64,000 nucleotides of DNA from positions 1 through 64,000 of the forward strand of contig NZ_JAOSZE010000049.1 of NCBI RefSeq assembly GCF_025630775.1, written 5' to 3'. The DNA is from Actinoplanes sp. KI2. GTDB taxonomy: Bacteria; Actinomycetota; Actinomycetes; Mycobacteriales; Micromonosporaceae. A program made the position numbers and the translations under genes. Positions 56,352 through 64,000 of the stretch are shown here, piece by piece. The notes under the pieces were generated by a model. That model had not been told where the DNA came from and ran no database searches. It worked only from the letters and a program-made list of their open reading frames with translations. The first letter of the stretch is position 1; each line of letters opens with the position of its first letter.

Positions 56352-59300
56352 GGCAGATCAGGACGGTCGAGAACCGCTTTCGCCGGGCGTTGGAAGGCAG
56401 CTACAGGCCGGCCGACGGGCAGCCGTCTGCGGTGGCCCTGATGCGTACGGAACTCTGCCTGTACCTCCTGGCAGGCGTGGCGCAGGGTCAGGCAGCGACC
56501 GGCGTGCCGGCGCTGCTCGACGGCTATCGAGCCCTGTGGGACGCGGTCGAAGACCCGCCCGCCGACGCCGTCGTACGGCTGACGAACGCGCGCACAATCC
56601 TCTGGCCCAGCCGCCGGTCCTACGGGTGGGACAACGAACTGCGCGCCTACCTGGCCGTGCCCGAGGAGGTCCGCGGCTTCCGGCTGGACGACCTCGGGCG
56701 CCCGGTCCGGCGCGAGTGCCGTGTAGCCCCGCAGCGGTGGGACTGGTTCGAGGAGTTACTCACTGCCCCGCTGCCGTTTGCCCCGGTGCAGGCCCGGTTC
56801 GCCGAGCCCGGCCGATACCGCATGGCGTCGACGGCACGCGGCGTCGGCATCGCCATCCCGGACGATCTGCCTGCGTCCCCGCCGCCTGCACGGCACGACA
56901 TGACGGTGCGCGCTCGGCAGGCGGTCGAGGTCACATGGTCCAATCTGGTGGCGACCGCACGGTGGATGGACAACGCCGACGCGACCGCAGGCCGGCCCGG
57001 CAACAAGTGGACCGGACGCCTGCAGGACATCATCGTTCAGGTCCGCCACGGCGATGACACCTTCGTGGAGTCGTCGTCGCTGCGTATAGACCGAATGCTG
57101 CACCTGGTCGGCATGGTCAGCGTCGGTAAGAGCACCCTCGTCATGATCCTCGCGGTCTGGGCCGTCCGGCATCAACTCCAGGTCACCATCGTGGTCGGCG
57201 ACAACTCGGCAGCGCTGCGGGCAGCGCATGAGCTGTCCGCGTACGAGGGAGTGGCCGCCGCTCCCGTCATGGGTCAGAACCGGACCCGGCACGCGGAACG
57301 ACTGCACCGGCTGCAGCCATCGTCTCCTGGGCGGTTGCTTCCTCGGTCGCCGTACGGCTTCGACCTGGTGAGCACCGCCTGCGGGTTGGACGGAATGCGC
57401 GAGACCGCGACGCCATTGGCGGTCCGGGAGGCCCCGTGCCAAGACCTGATCACCGCTGACGGCGACGAGCCCCTCGATGGGTGGCGCAGCGGAACCCGCC
57501 GAACCTGCCCCCTGTGGCATCGCTGCCAGCGGCACGAAGCGGCCAGGCGGCTGGTTACCGCGAACGTCTGGATCGCGACCCCGTGGAGCCTCGTTCACAC
57601 CCGGGTGCCGGCGCCGCTCAGCGACGGCCAGCTCCGTTACCTCGAGGCCGCGTGGCGCCGCAGCGATCTGATCCTCGTCGACGAGGCAGACCAGGTGCAG
57701 GCCAATCTCGACGCGATGTTCGCCAACTCGCAAGTCCTGCTCGGCCGCAGCGACGAGGCGTGGATCGACGAGATCGGCACTCGGGTCAGCGACCGTCTCC
57801 GCGCGGCAGGCCGGGCACAGGTGCGTTCGCGGCAGATCCGCCGGTTCATGCTCGCCCTCAACAACGCCCGCACCGCGTCCGACGTGATCTACCAACTGCT
57901 GCACCGCGACCGCGTACGTCCGGGGCAGCCGGTGCTGAGCTGGCTCGACCCCGACTATTTCACCGCCTGGTCGCTGTTCGACGGCCTCGTCCAGGACTGG
58001 GCCGGGCTGACCGGCAGCAAGGACCCAGGGTGGGATGATGACTCGCTCTACCAGGCACTGCGTCGGCAGTTCAACGCCTTCATCGATGCGCCCACGGACA
58101 TCGCCGAGGACGGCGTTGCCCGGGGCCTCGCCGATCTGACGGAACGCCTGCTCTCGGACACGGATGAAGACGTACGCGAAAGTGACGTCCGCCGTTGGCT
58201 CACCGATCTCACCGGTACGGAGTTGGTCGAGGGCACCAAGGTCACGCCCAGCGACCTGGATCGCAACGTGTGGCGGCTGGAGTTCGCGATCGCGGTGGCC
58301 GTGATGGCACACCGGCTTAACCTGATGCTGGCGATGTGGCCCGAGGTAGCCGCCGAGCTCGAGCTTTTCGAAACGCTGCCAACGGAGGTGCGGCGCCCGC
58401 CGCTCGATCTGGCCGTGGCCGTTCCCGAGTCGCCCATGGGTAACGTGCTCGGTTTCCAGTACATCGAGGACGAGACAAGCCGCCGTGATGGGCAGCTGGG
58501 CGAGTTCCGCTTCTTCCGCTACACCGGCGTCGGCCGAGCACTTCTGGTGAACATGCCTGATCTGTTCCCGGCCGACGGCTACGGCCCGAACGTCATGCTG
58601 CTCTCCGGCACCAGCTGGGCCGGCACCTCACCGCGCTACCACATCGACGTGCCGGTGGGCGCGATCCTGCGGCCCCCGGCTGAGAAGCTCGCCGCGATCG
58701 CCCGGACCACATTCGCTCTCGATATCCAGCACGCGGGGGAGCGCAGCACACCGATCTGGGTGTCCGGCCGATACGGCGTCGAACGGACCGCCGCGTTGAA
58801 GCAGATGGTGGCCGCCCTGACCCGGCCCGGCGCCGGACCCCGGCAGCCGAATCGCCTCGAACGCGAACGAGCCGACCTGCCGCCCGACCGGAAGAAGATC
58901 ATGCTGCTGGTCGGCAGCTACGCCGAGGCGCGCACGGTCACCGACGAGTTGCTGCGGCAGAAGTCCTCGTGGCAGGGGCAGGTGCGGTGCCTGGTCGGCG
59001 ACGACGAGCAGGAAAGCGGCTGGGACGACACCCATCTGCTTCGCCGCACCGACGTCGCCGAGTTCGGCACCGATGATGACGCGTGGCTGCTCGTCGCGCC
59101 GATCCTCGCCGTGGAGCGCGGGCACAACATCCTGAACACCGCCGGCGTAGCCGCGATCGGCGCTGCCTTCTTCCTGGTCCGGCCCCACCCGCGTCCCAAG
59201 GACCTCAGCTACGTCACTCAACGCATCAACCAGTACGCCCTGGAACAGCTCGCACCGACCCCAATCAGCGAAGGCCCCGACCACGAACGACTCGCCACCG

Positions 59301-59683
59301 CAGGACGGCAACGCCGGCGTGCCGCGCAGCGTGAATGGCGCCGGCTGCTGCACGCGCTCGTCGCCTACAGCCAGCTCGGCACCAGCGAACGCAACCGCGT
59401 CGCCTGGACCCAGCTGGTCACGATCTGGCAGGTGGTTGGCCGCCTCCTGCGTGGTGGCCAGGCCGCCAAGGTCTATTTCTGCGACGCCGCCTTCGCCCCG
59501 AACACCGCGCGCCGTGGCGACGATGTCGCCGATCTCGACGACGCCAGCTCCAGCCTGCTGTACGGCATGCGCGACGTTCTCCAGCCGTACTTCGACTCCA
59601 CCGGCACGCACGCCGACCGGCACCTCGTTCAAGCCCTCTACCAACCTCTTTACCAGGCCCTCAGCGCGATGGGAGACCACTGA
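56348..59683 (+). CDS. pPIWI-RE module DinG/XPD-type helicase (domain Z)
   Basis: An 1111-residue helicase. The N-terminal ~230 residues correspond to the 'domain Z' of this module. Walker A is VGMVSVGKSTLVMIL near residue 254, motif II is LILVDEADQVQANLD near 443, and motif VI is QLVTIWQVVGRLLRGGQAAKV near 1028, with the Q-x-x-GR pattern of the DinG/XPD branch. Cys groups between motifs I and II (CGLDGMR, CQDLI, CPLWHRC) sit where DinG/XPD proteins keep an Fe-S cluster. It probably unwinds DNA to form R-loops for the pPIWI protein. An in-frame TTA lies at 56756. The start is a GTG overlapping the preceding stop. Confidence 0.85.
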   Translation: MRQIRTVENRFRRALEGSYRPADGQPSAVALMRTELCLYLLAGVAQGQAATGVPALLDGYRALWDAVEDPPADAVVRLTNARTILWPSRRSYGWDNELRAYLAVPEEVRGFRLDDLGRPVRRECRVAPQRWDWFEELLTAPLPFAPVQARFAEPGRYRMASTARGVGIAIPDDLPASPPPARHDMTVRARQAVEVTWSNLVATARWMDNADATAGRPGNKWTGRLQDIIVQVRHGDDTFVESSSLRIDRMLHLVGMVSVGKSTLVMILAVWAVRHQLQVTIVVGDNSAALRAAHELSAYEGVAAAPVMGQNRTRHAERLHRLQPSSPGRLLPRSPYGFDLVSTACGLDGMRETATPLAVREAPCQDLITADGDEPLDGWRSGTRRTCPLWHRCQRHEAARRLVTANVWIATPWSLVHTRVPAPLSDGQLRYLEAAWRRSDLILVDEADQVQANLDAMFANSQVLLGRSDEAWIDEIGTRVSDRLRAAGRAQVRSRQIRRFMLALNNARTASDVIYQLLHRDRVRPGQPVLSWLDPDYFTAWSLFDGLVQDWAGLTGSKDPGWDDDSLYQALRRQFNAFIDAPTDIAEDGVARGLADLTERLLSDTDEDVRESDVRRWLTDLTGTELVEGTKVTPSDLDRNVWRLEFAIAVAVMAHRLNLMLAMWPEVAAELELFETLPTEVRRPPLDLAVAVPESPMGNVLGFQYIEDETSRRDGQLGEFRFFRYTGVGRALLVNMPDLFPADGYGPNVMLLSGTSWAGTSPRYHIDVPVGAILRPPAEKLAAIARTTFALDIQHAGERSTPIWVSGRYGVERTAALKQMVAALTRPGAGPRQPNRLERERADLPPDRKKIMLLVGSYAEARTVTDELLRQKSSWQGQVRCLVGDDEQESGWDDTHLLRRTDVAEFGTDDDAWLLVAPILAVERGHNILNTAGVAAIGAAFFLVRPHPRPKDLSYVTQRINQYALEQLAPTPISEGPDHERLATAGRQRRRAAQREWRRLLHALVAYSQLGTSERNRVAWTQLVTIWQVVGRLLRGGQAAKVYFCDAAFAPNTARRGDDVADLDDASSSLLYGMRDVLQPYFDSTGTHADRHLVQALYQPLYQALSAMGDH

Positions 59684-59684
59684 T

Positions 59685-62264
59685 ATGGCACCCCGCTACG
59701 ACGAACTCGCAGTCACCGTGCTCCGGCTGGACCCGGCCCATCCGATCCGCCGCGGATACCACCTCATGCGCTTCCCGGGTCGCTGGAAGGAACCGCTGCG
59801 CCGGCTGGCCCAGGCGCGCCGCGGCGGCGACGTTGCCAGCATCCCGATCGCCTCGCTCAACGAAGCCATCACCGCGCTGGTCCCCGACTGCGTCGTCACC
59901 CTGCCGTACGCCGGCCGCGGCGACGCGGACCAGGACTGGCTGCTCGCCTACCGCGAGATCAACCCTGCGGCGATATTCGCCCTGGTCGCCGCCTGGGTCC
60001 GGGCGCAGAAGGCCACACCGGACCAGATCCAGCTGACGCTGGCCCAGCTGAATGCCACCGATCTGGCCTGGTCGCCCGTGCATCTGGATCTGACCACGCC
60101 CGACGACCGGCAGCGTGCCATGCGGCTCCTGCCCATGGAGATCGCCGCGACCCTGTCCCGACCCGACGCCTGCTGTACGCACAACAACCTGCGGTTCCTC
60201 CGATGCCCGAGCCCCGACGGTGCAGAGTTGATCTCCTGGCCGCCCGAGCGGCTCGAGGACCAGACGCCGTTCTCCGTCAAGGTCGGCATCACCGCGCAAA
60301 CCCTGCCGACGAGCGAGGAAGTCCTGATCTACCTGTCGTTCGGCGTCCGGCGCTGGATGCCGGTCCGCGGCAAGCTCGCATCCGACCACGGCCACTCGGT
60401 CTACCTTGCCCCCACCGTGCCCTACCTGACCGGACTGGAGAACTCCCGCCATTTCGGCACCGCCCGCATCCGGCGGACCAGGGTTACCGCTGCCGACGGC
60501 ACGACGGCCTACGAAACCCGCTGGGACGACGCAGTCGCCCAGGTCCTCCGGGAAGCCGGCTGCCTCGACCGGCTCCCCAACCCGGTGCAACTGGTCGACA
60601 AGCCGATGGACTACCTGCAGCGCCACGGCGACGCCGCAGCGCTGGTCTACAGCGCCGGAATGCTGTCGAACGAGAAGGTCAGCGCCGGACTGTCGGTCGC
60701 CGACCGCGAGCCGCTGATGACCTGGATCGCCACCGAGCTGAACCCGCAATTCCAGCTCGCGATCCCGCTGCCACGCGAAAAATGCACGGTATACAAGGGC
60801 CTCGGCGGTGCCATCGACGGCCCGATCTCCGCCAGCTACCTCCGCGACATCGTCGGCCCTCGCCTGGACATCGAACTACTCACCGACACCGAGCCCGCCA
60901 CCAGGTACGCCCTCGACCGACTGGCCACCCGCCTCGGCGTCAGCGCACCCTCCCCGGCCGACCTCGACGGGACGGGGACGCTTCTCGACCTGGGGGACCT
61001 CACTGTCAGGATTCGGCACATCCCGGCGCCCAGCATCCGCGCCGACCTCGAACGCGCCGGACGCTCCACTCGCCTTGCCGTGCAGGCCCGCATCGAGGAA
61101 GTCATCGACACTCTCGGGGCTGCGTCACACCCCACCATCAGCTTGGTCGAGATCGGCCACCCGGACGACTACCAGGGGAGACGCCGCGGCGACGACCCCA
61201 AATTCGCCATCCGCCAGGGTCTGCTGCAGACCGGCCGGCTCAGCCAGTTCATCACCCCGGTCGCCGACCCGAAGCGCCCGCCGCGCGTTCGTGAGGGCAA
61301 AGAACCCTCCGATGCCAACCGCGAACGGTTCGCGGCAGCCGTCGACGACCTCTTCCGCCAGCTCGGCATCCGACCGCAACCGCTTCCCGAACCGGCCCGA
61401 GGCACCATCCCGCGCCGACCGGCGCTTCTCGGCATCTGGATGATTCGGCAGAACAAGGGACAGGTCTGGGGAGTGGCCCGACAGGTACCGGTCGCGGTAC
61501 TCGCCGACCCGACCGGTCGCGAGGTCCAGATCTGTGCACCCCAAGTGCCGTGGCAGCCCCTGCACACCGGCTTGCTCGAGATCGGCAAGCGCTACGTCGA
61601 GGCCGATCTGAAATGCGGACCGGAAGACGTCGTCCGGTTCATCAAGGACGTCGTCGACCAGGCCATCGACGCCTACCCCGACACGCTTCTGCTCACCCAC
61701 GCCCAAAACCTTCGCTCGGTCTGGAACACCCTCGCCAACAGCCGCATGCAGCTGGACGCCCTCGGCTTCGGCGCCGGCGACCCTCAGCCGATCGGAAAGC
61801 TCCGCGGCCTGCGCCACGTACGAGTACGCACCGCAGAAGGCGGCGAAACCCCGGAATGCTACGGCGTCAGCGCCACCGAAACCGGCCAACCCAAGGGACT
61901 TTGGCGCTTCCTGCTCGGCCGGGTCTACGGCAGCACCAGCACCAAACCCAGCACCAGCTCCGGAGCACTCAAAGGCGTATCGAAACTCGTTCCCGGCGAA
62001 CACAACGGGAAGCTCCAAGCACCGAAGGCGAAGGCTCAGGTCTGGAACCCCCAGTTCATCGAACTGACCGTAGCGGGGCTCCAGGACGGCGACTGCCCGG
62101 AGCACTGGGCCGCCCTCGCCCACGACCTCCGCGACGCGGCACCCTACGCCCGGAACACCACCATCCTGCCCTGGCCGTTGCACCTGGCAGAGCAGATCGA
62201 GGAGTACCTGCTGCCCTCAAAGGTCGGCACGACGCCCTCCGCCGACTCGTCGGAATCGGAATGA
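59685..62264 (+). CDS. pPIWI-RE protein (prokaryotic Argonaute-related, DUF3962 / RNase H-like)
   Basis: An 859-residue protein. The N-terminal and MID-like part (DUF3962 type) includes GYHLMRFPGRWKEPLRRL and VYSAGMLSNEKVSAGL. The C-terminal PIWI/RNase H-like domain (about residues 577-850) contains RRPALLGIWMIRQNKGQVWG, TLLLTHAQNLRSVWNTL and IELTVAGLQDGDCPEHWAALAHDLRDAAPYARNTTILPWPLHLAEQ. The conserved Arg and Glu that name the family cannot be assigned with certainty by eye. Family knowledge: it is predicted to bind a guide and restrict plasmid or phage nucleic acid with the helicase and REase. The ATG at 59685 follows the helicase stop by one base. Confidence 0.85.
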   Translation: MAPRYDELAVTVLRLDPAHPIRRGYHLMRFPGRWKEPLRRLAQARRGGDVASIPIASLNEAITALVPDCVVTLPYAGRGDADQDWLLAYREINPAAIFALVAAWVRAQKATPDQIQLTLAQLNATDLAWSPVHLDLTTPDDRQRAMRLLPMEIAATLSRPDACCTHNNLRFLRCPSPDGAELISWPPERLEDQTPFSVKVGITAQTLPTSEEVLIYLSFGVRRWMPVRGKLASDHGHSVYLAPTVPYLTGLENSRHFGTARIRRTRVTAADGTTAYETRWDDAVAQVLREAGCLDRLPNPVQLVDKPMDYLQRHGDAAALVYSAGMLSNEKVSAGLSVADREPLMTWIATELNPQFQLAIPLPREKCTVYKGLGGAIDGPISASYLRDIVGPRLDIELLTDTEPATRYALDRLATRLGVSAPSPADLDGTGTLLDLGDLTVRIRHIPAPSIRADLERAGRSTRLAVQARIEEVIDTLGAASHPTISLVEIGHPDDYQGRRRGDDPKFAIRQGLLQTGRLSQFITPVADPKRPPRVREGKEPSDANRERFAAAVDDLFRQLGIRPQPLPEPARGTIPRRPALLGIWMIRQNKGQVWGVARQVPVAVLADPTGREVQICAPQVPWQPLHTGLLEIGKRYVEADLKCGPEDVVRFIKDVVDQAIDAYPDTLLLTHAQNLRSVWNTLANSRMQLDALGFGAGDPQPIGKLRGLRHVRVRTAEGGETPECYGVSATETGQPKGLWRFLLGRVYGSTSTKPSTSSGALKGVSKLVPGEHNGKLQAPKAKAQVWNPQFIELTVAGLQDGDCPEHWAALAHDLRDAAPYARNTTILPWPLHLAEQIEEYLLPSKVGTTPSADSSESE

Positions 62265-62316
62265 GGCTTCTGATCGTCGACGAGGCGATAGGCCGTCGCG
62301 ATATCGTCGGTGGGCT

Positions 62317-63534
62317 ATGACGGACGCTACGGCTTTGACCTTCGACGACTACGCTGCGGAGTCGGCCGTGCTCGGCATCTACCGGCAGGTCTTCGCGGTG
62401 CTCGCCCGCGAGGCCAACCGGATGGTGGACGATGCGGCATCGGTCCGGATCGACGAGGCGATCCTGCAAGCCTTCGCCGGCTCCGGGCCGAACGGCATGA
62501 CGATCGAGCAGGTGATCACGGCCTGCGCGGGCTTCCCAGCTTCGACGGTGCGAAGCCGGTTCGACGTGCTCAAGTCGTACCGTGCGGTCACCCGGGTCAA
62601 CGAGCGGGCGCACGAGATGTTCTACCAGGCCGCCTTCGCCCCGTACGTGATGCTGTTGTTCCTGCGGCGGCTTTCGGAAACGGGCGGCCAGGCCGAGCTA
62701 CACCGGATGCTGTCGATGGCGCGGCTGGCCGTCGAGGACGACTCCACCACGTTGGAGGACGCCCGGGATCACCTGCAGGAGATGACGAACGTCTTCCGGC
62801 TACTGGCCAACCCGATCATGCAGCTGGCGAAGTCGGCGACGGTGGAGGCGCTGCGTGCGCAAGCGCAACCGCTACTGGGCAACAGCGATCTGCTGGACAA
62901 GGCGCGGATCTATCACGATGCGGCGGCGACCCGGTGGCCGCAGCTGCTGCCGGAGTGCACCGAGCTGCGTATGGCCCTGGCGGCGTACCGGGACGCGGTG
63001 AACACCGCGGCGCGGCGCTTGCTCGCGCATGCGGGGAAGACGCGAGCCCTTGGGCTGTTGCCGGCCGAACGGTGGCGCAGTTTCGCCCGGGACAGCAGCG
63101 CCGAGGTGTTGGCACAAGCATTGGATGGCCTGCTCTTCGACGCGCCGGCGCCGTTCTTCAGTGCGGACGACCTGTTGGATGCGGTGGAAGACGGGCTTCG
63201 CACCGATACGGGTCGGTTGCCGCCGCCCCGGCCCCGTATCGACGACGAGCCGCCGCCGACCGAGCTGGATTCCGACCCGGAGGCGGAGCTTCTGGCGGCC
63301 CGGGCCGAGGAATTGCTCGACGGGCGTGAGACGGTGACGGTGGCGGAGTTGCTCGCGGATGCGGGTGACTGGCCGGCTGGGCGGCGCGTGTTGTCCGATC
63401 TGACGGCGATCCATCTGAGGTCCGAGCTTCCGTACGGGCTGGCCTGGGGTGATGGGTTGCGCATCGACGTGACCTCGCCGCGCACCTGGGTCAGCGACGG
63501 CTGGTTCACCCGTCAGGGGACGGCCGCAGGATGA
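62317..63534 (+). CDS. winged-helix protein, possible kleisin-like subunit
   Basis: A 405-residue protein of unknown family. The N-terminus (FDDYAAESAVLGIYRQVFAVLA ... MTIEQVITACAGFPASTVRSRFDVLKSYRAVTRVN) looks like a winged helix. A long helical middle (about 105-260) follows, then an acidic Pro-rich linker (PPPRPRIDDEPPPTELDSD). It ends in a second winged-helix-like segment (VTVAELLADAGDWPAGRRVLSDLTAIHL). wHTH-helices-wHTH is the layout of MukF/MksF/JetA kleisins, and the next gene is a small wHTH protein, so an SMC-like (MksBEF/Wadjet-type) system is possible. GGTGG lies before ATG 62317. The SMC gene would be outside the window. Confidence 0.55.
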   Translation: MTDATALTFDDYAAESAVLGIYRQVFAVLAREANRMVDDAASVRIDEAILQAFAGSGPNGMTIEQVITACAGFPASTVRSRFDVLKSYRAVTRVNERAHEMFYQAAFAPYVMLLFLRRLSETGGQAELHRMLSMARLAVEDDSTTLEDARDHLQEMTNVFRLLANPIMQLAKSATVEALRAQAQPLLGNSDLLDKARIYHDAAATRWPQLLPECTELRMALAAYRDAVNTAARRLLAHAGKTRALGLLPAERWRSFARDSSAEVLAQALDGLLFDAPAPFFSADDLLDAVEDGLRTDTGRLPPPRPRIDDEPPPTELDSDPEAELLAARAEELLDGRETVTVAELLADAGDWPAGRRVLSDLTAIHLRSELPYGLAWGDGLRIDVTSPRTWVSDGWFTRQGTAAG

Positions 63535-64000
63535 ACGAGCGTGACACGGCGTTGTGGTGGGCTCGGATCCGGTCGGGTGGCCCGCAGCGGGTCTCTGCGG
63601 GCGGCCCCACACCGGCTGGGCTACGCAGACTCGTCGAGGCTGATGCTCAAGGGGTCTGGATGATCCCCAACCTGCCGGAGAGTGCCGGTCCGGTGGTGTT
63701 GGCCGAGTACGGACTGCCGGGTACGGCGATGCCCGACAGCAAGGGCACGTTTCGGGTGCTCGGCGCCTGCATACGCTGCTGCTGGCCGGACCCGGGGACC
63801 GACCTGTGGCCCGGCCAGCCGGCCTCGATCACTCATGTCGGTCGGGTGCTTGAGCGGCTGGTGCCGGGGCGCACGAGGCTGAGTAGGCAGCAGTTGCTGT
63901 CCGGTGGTTTGCGCCGTCTCGCGACGTACGGCTGGGTTTTGCTGCAGGAACGAACGGACACCGTGCGCCTCGGGCCTCGGGTTGCATCGTGGGGCGCCCT
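63531..64000 (+). CDS. possible KITE-like winged-helix protein (3' end outside window)
   Basis: The frame is open for 156 codons from ATG 63531, which overlaps the preceding stop as ATGA, to the window edge. It reads MNERDTALWWARIRSGGPQR and later ITHVGRVLERLVPGRTRLSR, QQLLSGGLRRLATYGWVLLQ and ERTDTVRLGPRVASWGA. The LSRQQLLSGGLRRLATYGWVLLQERTD-type segment resembles a winged helix with wing. A two-Cys stretch (ACIRCCW) is unexplained. Pairing with the preceding gene and its size suggest an MksE/JetB-type partner, but identity is not established. Confidence 0.5.
   Translation, partial: MNERDTALWWARIRSGGPQRVSAGGPTPAGLRRLVEADAQGVWMIPNLPESAGPVVLAEYGLPGTAMPDSKGTFRVLGACIRCCWPDPGTDLWPGQPASITHVGRVLERLVPGRTRLSRQQLLSGGLRRLATYGWVLLQERTDTVRLGPRVASWGA

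Noticed and set aside
14421..64000. Right-hand attachment site (second copy of the tRNA-Leu 3' end)
   Set aside because: Reading for the GGTTCGAGACCCGC segment gave no second copy. The resemblance at about 28155 (GGGTTCGAAG) is too short.

Overview
The window is GC-rich actinomycete DNA. Start codons are often GTG, and genes commonly overlap by 1-4 bases at stop/start junctions. Several genes look leaderless. The order enolase, FtsB-like protein, DUF501, (ArgA-like acetyltransferase), Ppx/GppA matches the mycobacterial eno neighbourhood, and the codon style suggests Micromonosporaceae (an Actinoplanes-like genus). That placement is inference; no rRNA or marker phylogeny was available.

Region 1 (1-14420) is ordinary chromosome. 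It holds a truncated lipoprotein, a PilZ protein, the eno operon, a PadR regulator with its membrane partner, three acetyltransferases, a family-5 uracil-DNA glycosylase, a DUF4129/MoxR/DUF58 operon, a type II NADH dehydrogenase, and a tRNA-Leu with anticodon UAA (the bldA-type tRNA).

Region 2 (14369 to about 28250) starts at the 3' half of that tRNA, where a large serine recombinase overlaps the tRNA antisense. It looks like the left end of an integrated element: recombinase, small hypothetical genes, and a non-coding block full of CCAACACGG / TGTTGGG inverted and direct repeats. Cargo follows: an HTH-TPR regulator, a Nudix hydrolase, an S9 peptidase, an aminoglycoside-phosphotransferase-like protein, a JmjC oxygenase with a small cysteine-ended partner, a frameshifted DUF574 methyltransferase, and an HTH-DUF5753 / DUF6879 regulator set. 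No right-hand attachment site was found, so the extent is unknown.

Region 3 (28247-64000) is a dense anti-phage defence island. A minus-strand operon of about eleven genes carries class 1 DISARM (drmD, drmMI, drmA, drmB, drmC). A truncated AAA ATPase lies inside it. Downstream come a Ser/Thr kinase with a repeat tail, a UvrD-type helicase, a 125-residue unknown and a GmrSD-type (DUF262/DUF1524) nuclease. Upstream is an N6-adenine methylase. A second full-length PglX/DrmMI-like methylase, with an altered catalytic motif, points toward the operon from the other side. Divergent from the upstream methylase is a plus-strand three-gene pPIWI-RE module (REase, DinG-type helicase, pPIWI-RE). Beyond it are two overlapping genes that resemble a kleisin/KITE pair and run off the window.

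A coherent reading is self/non-self marking by two or three methylases, nucleic-acid remodelling by DrmA, DrmB, DrmD and UvrD, phosphorylation-based control by the kinase, restriction of modified DNA by GmrSD, and guide-associated restriction by pPIWI-RE. The DISARM and pPIWI-RE assignments are well supported by motifs. Cooperation between the modules is inference from gene order.
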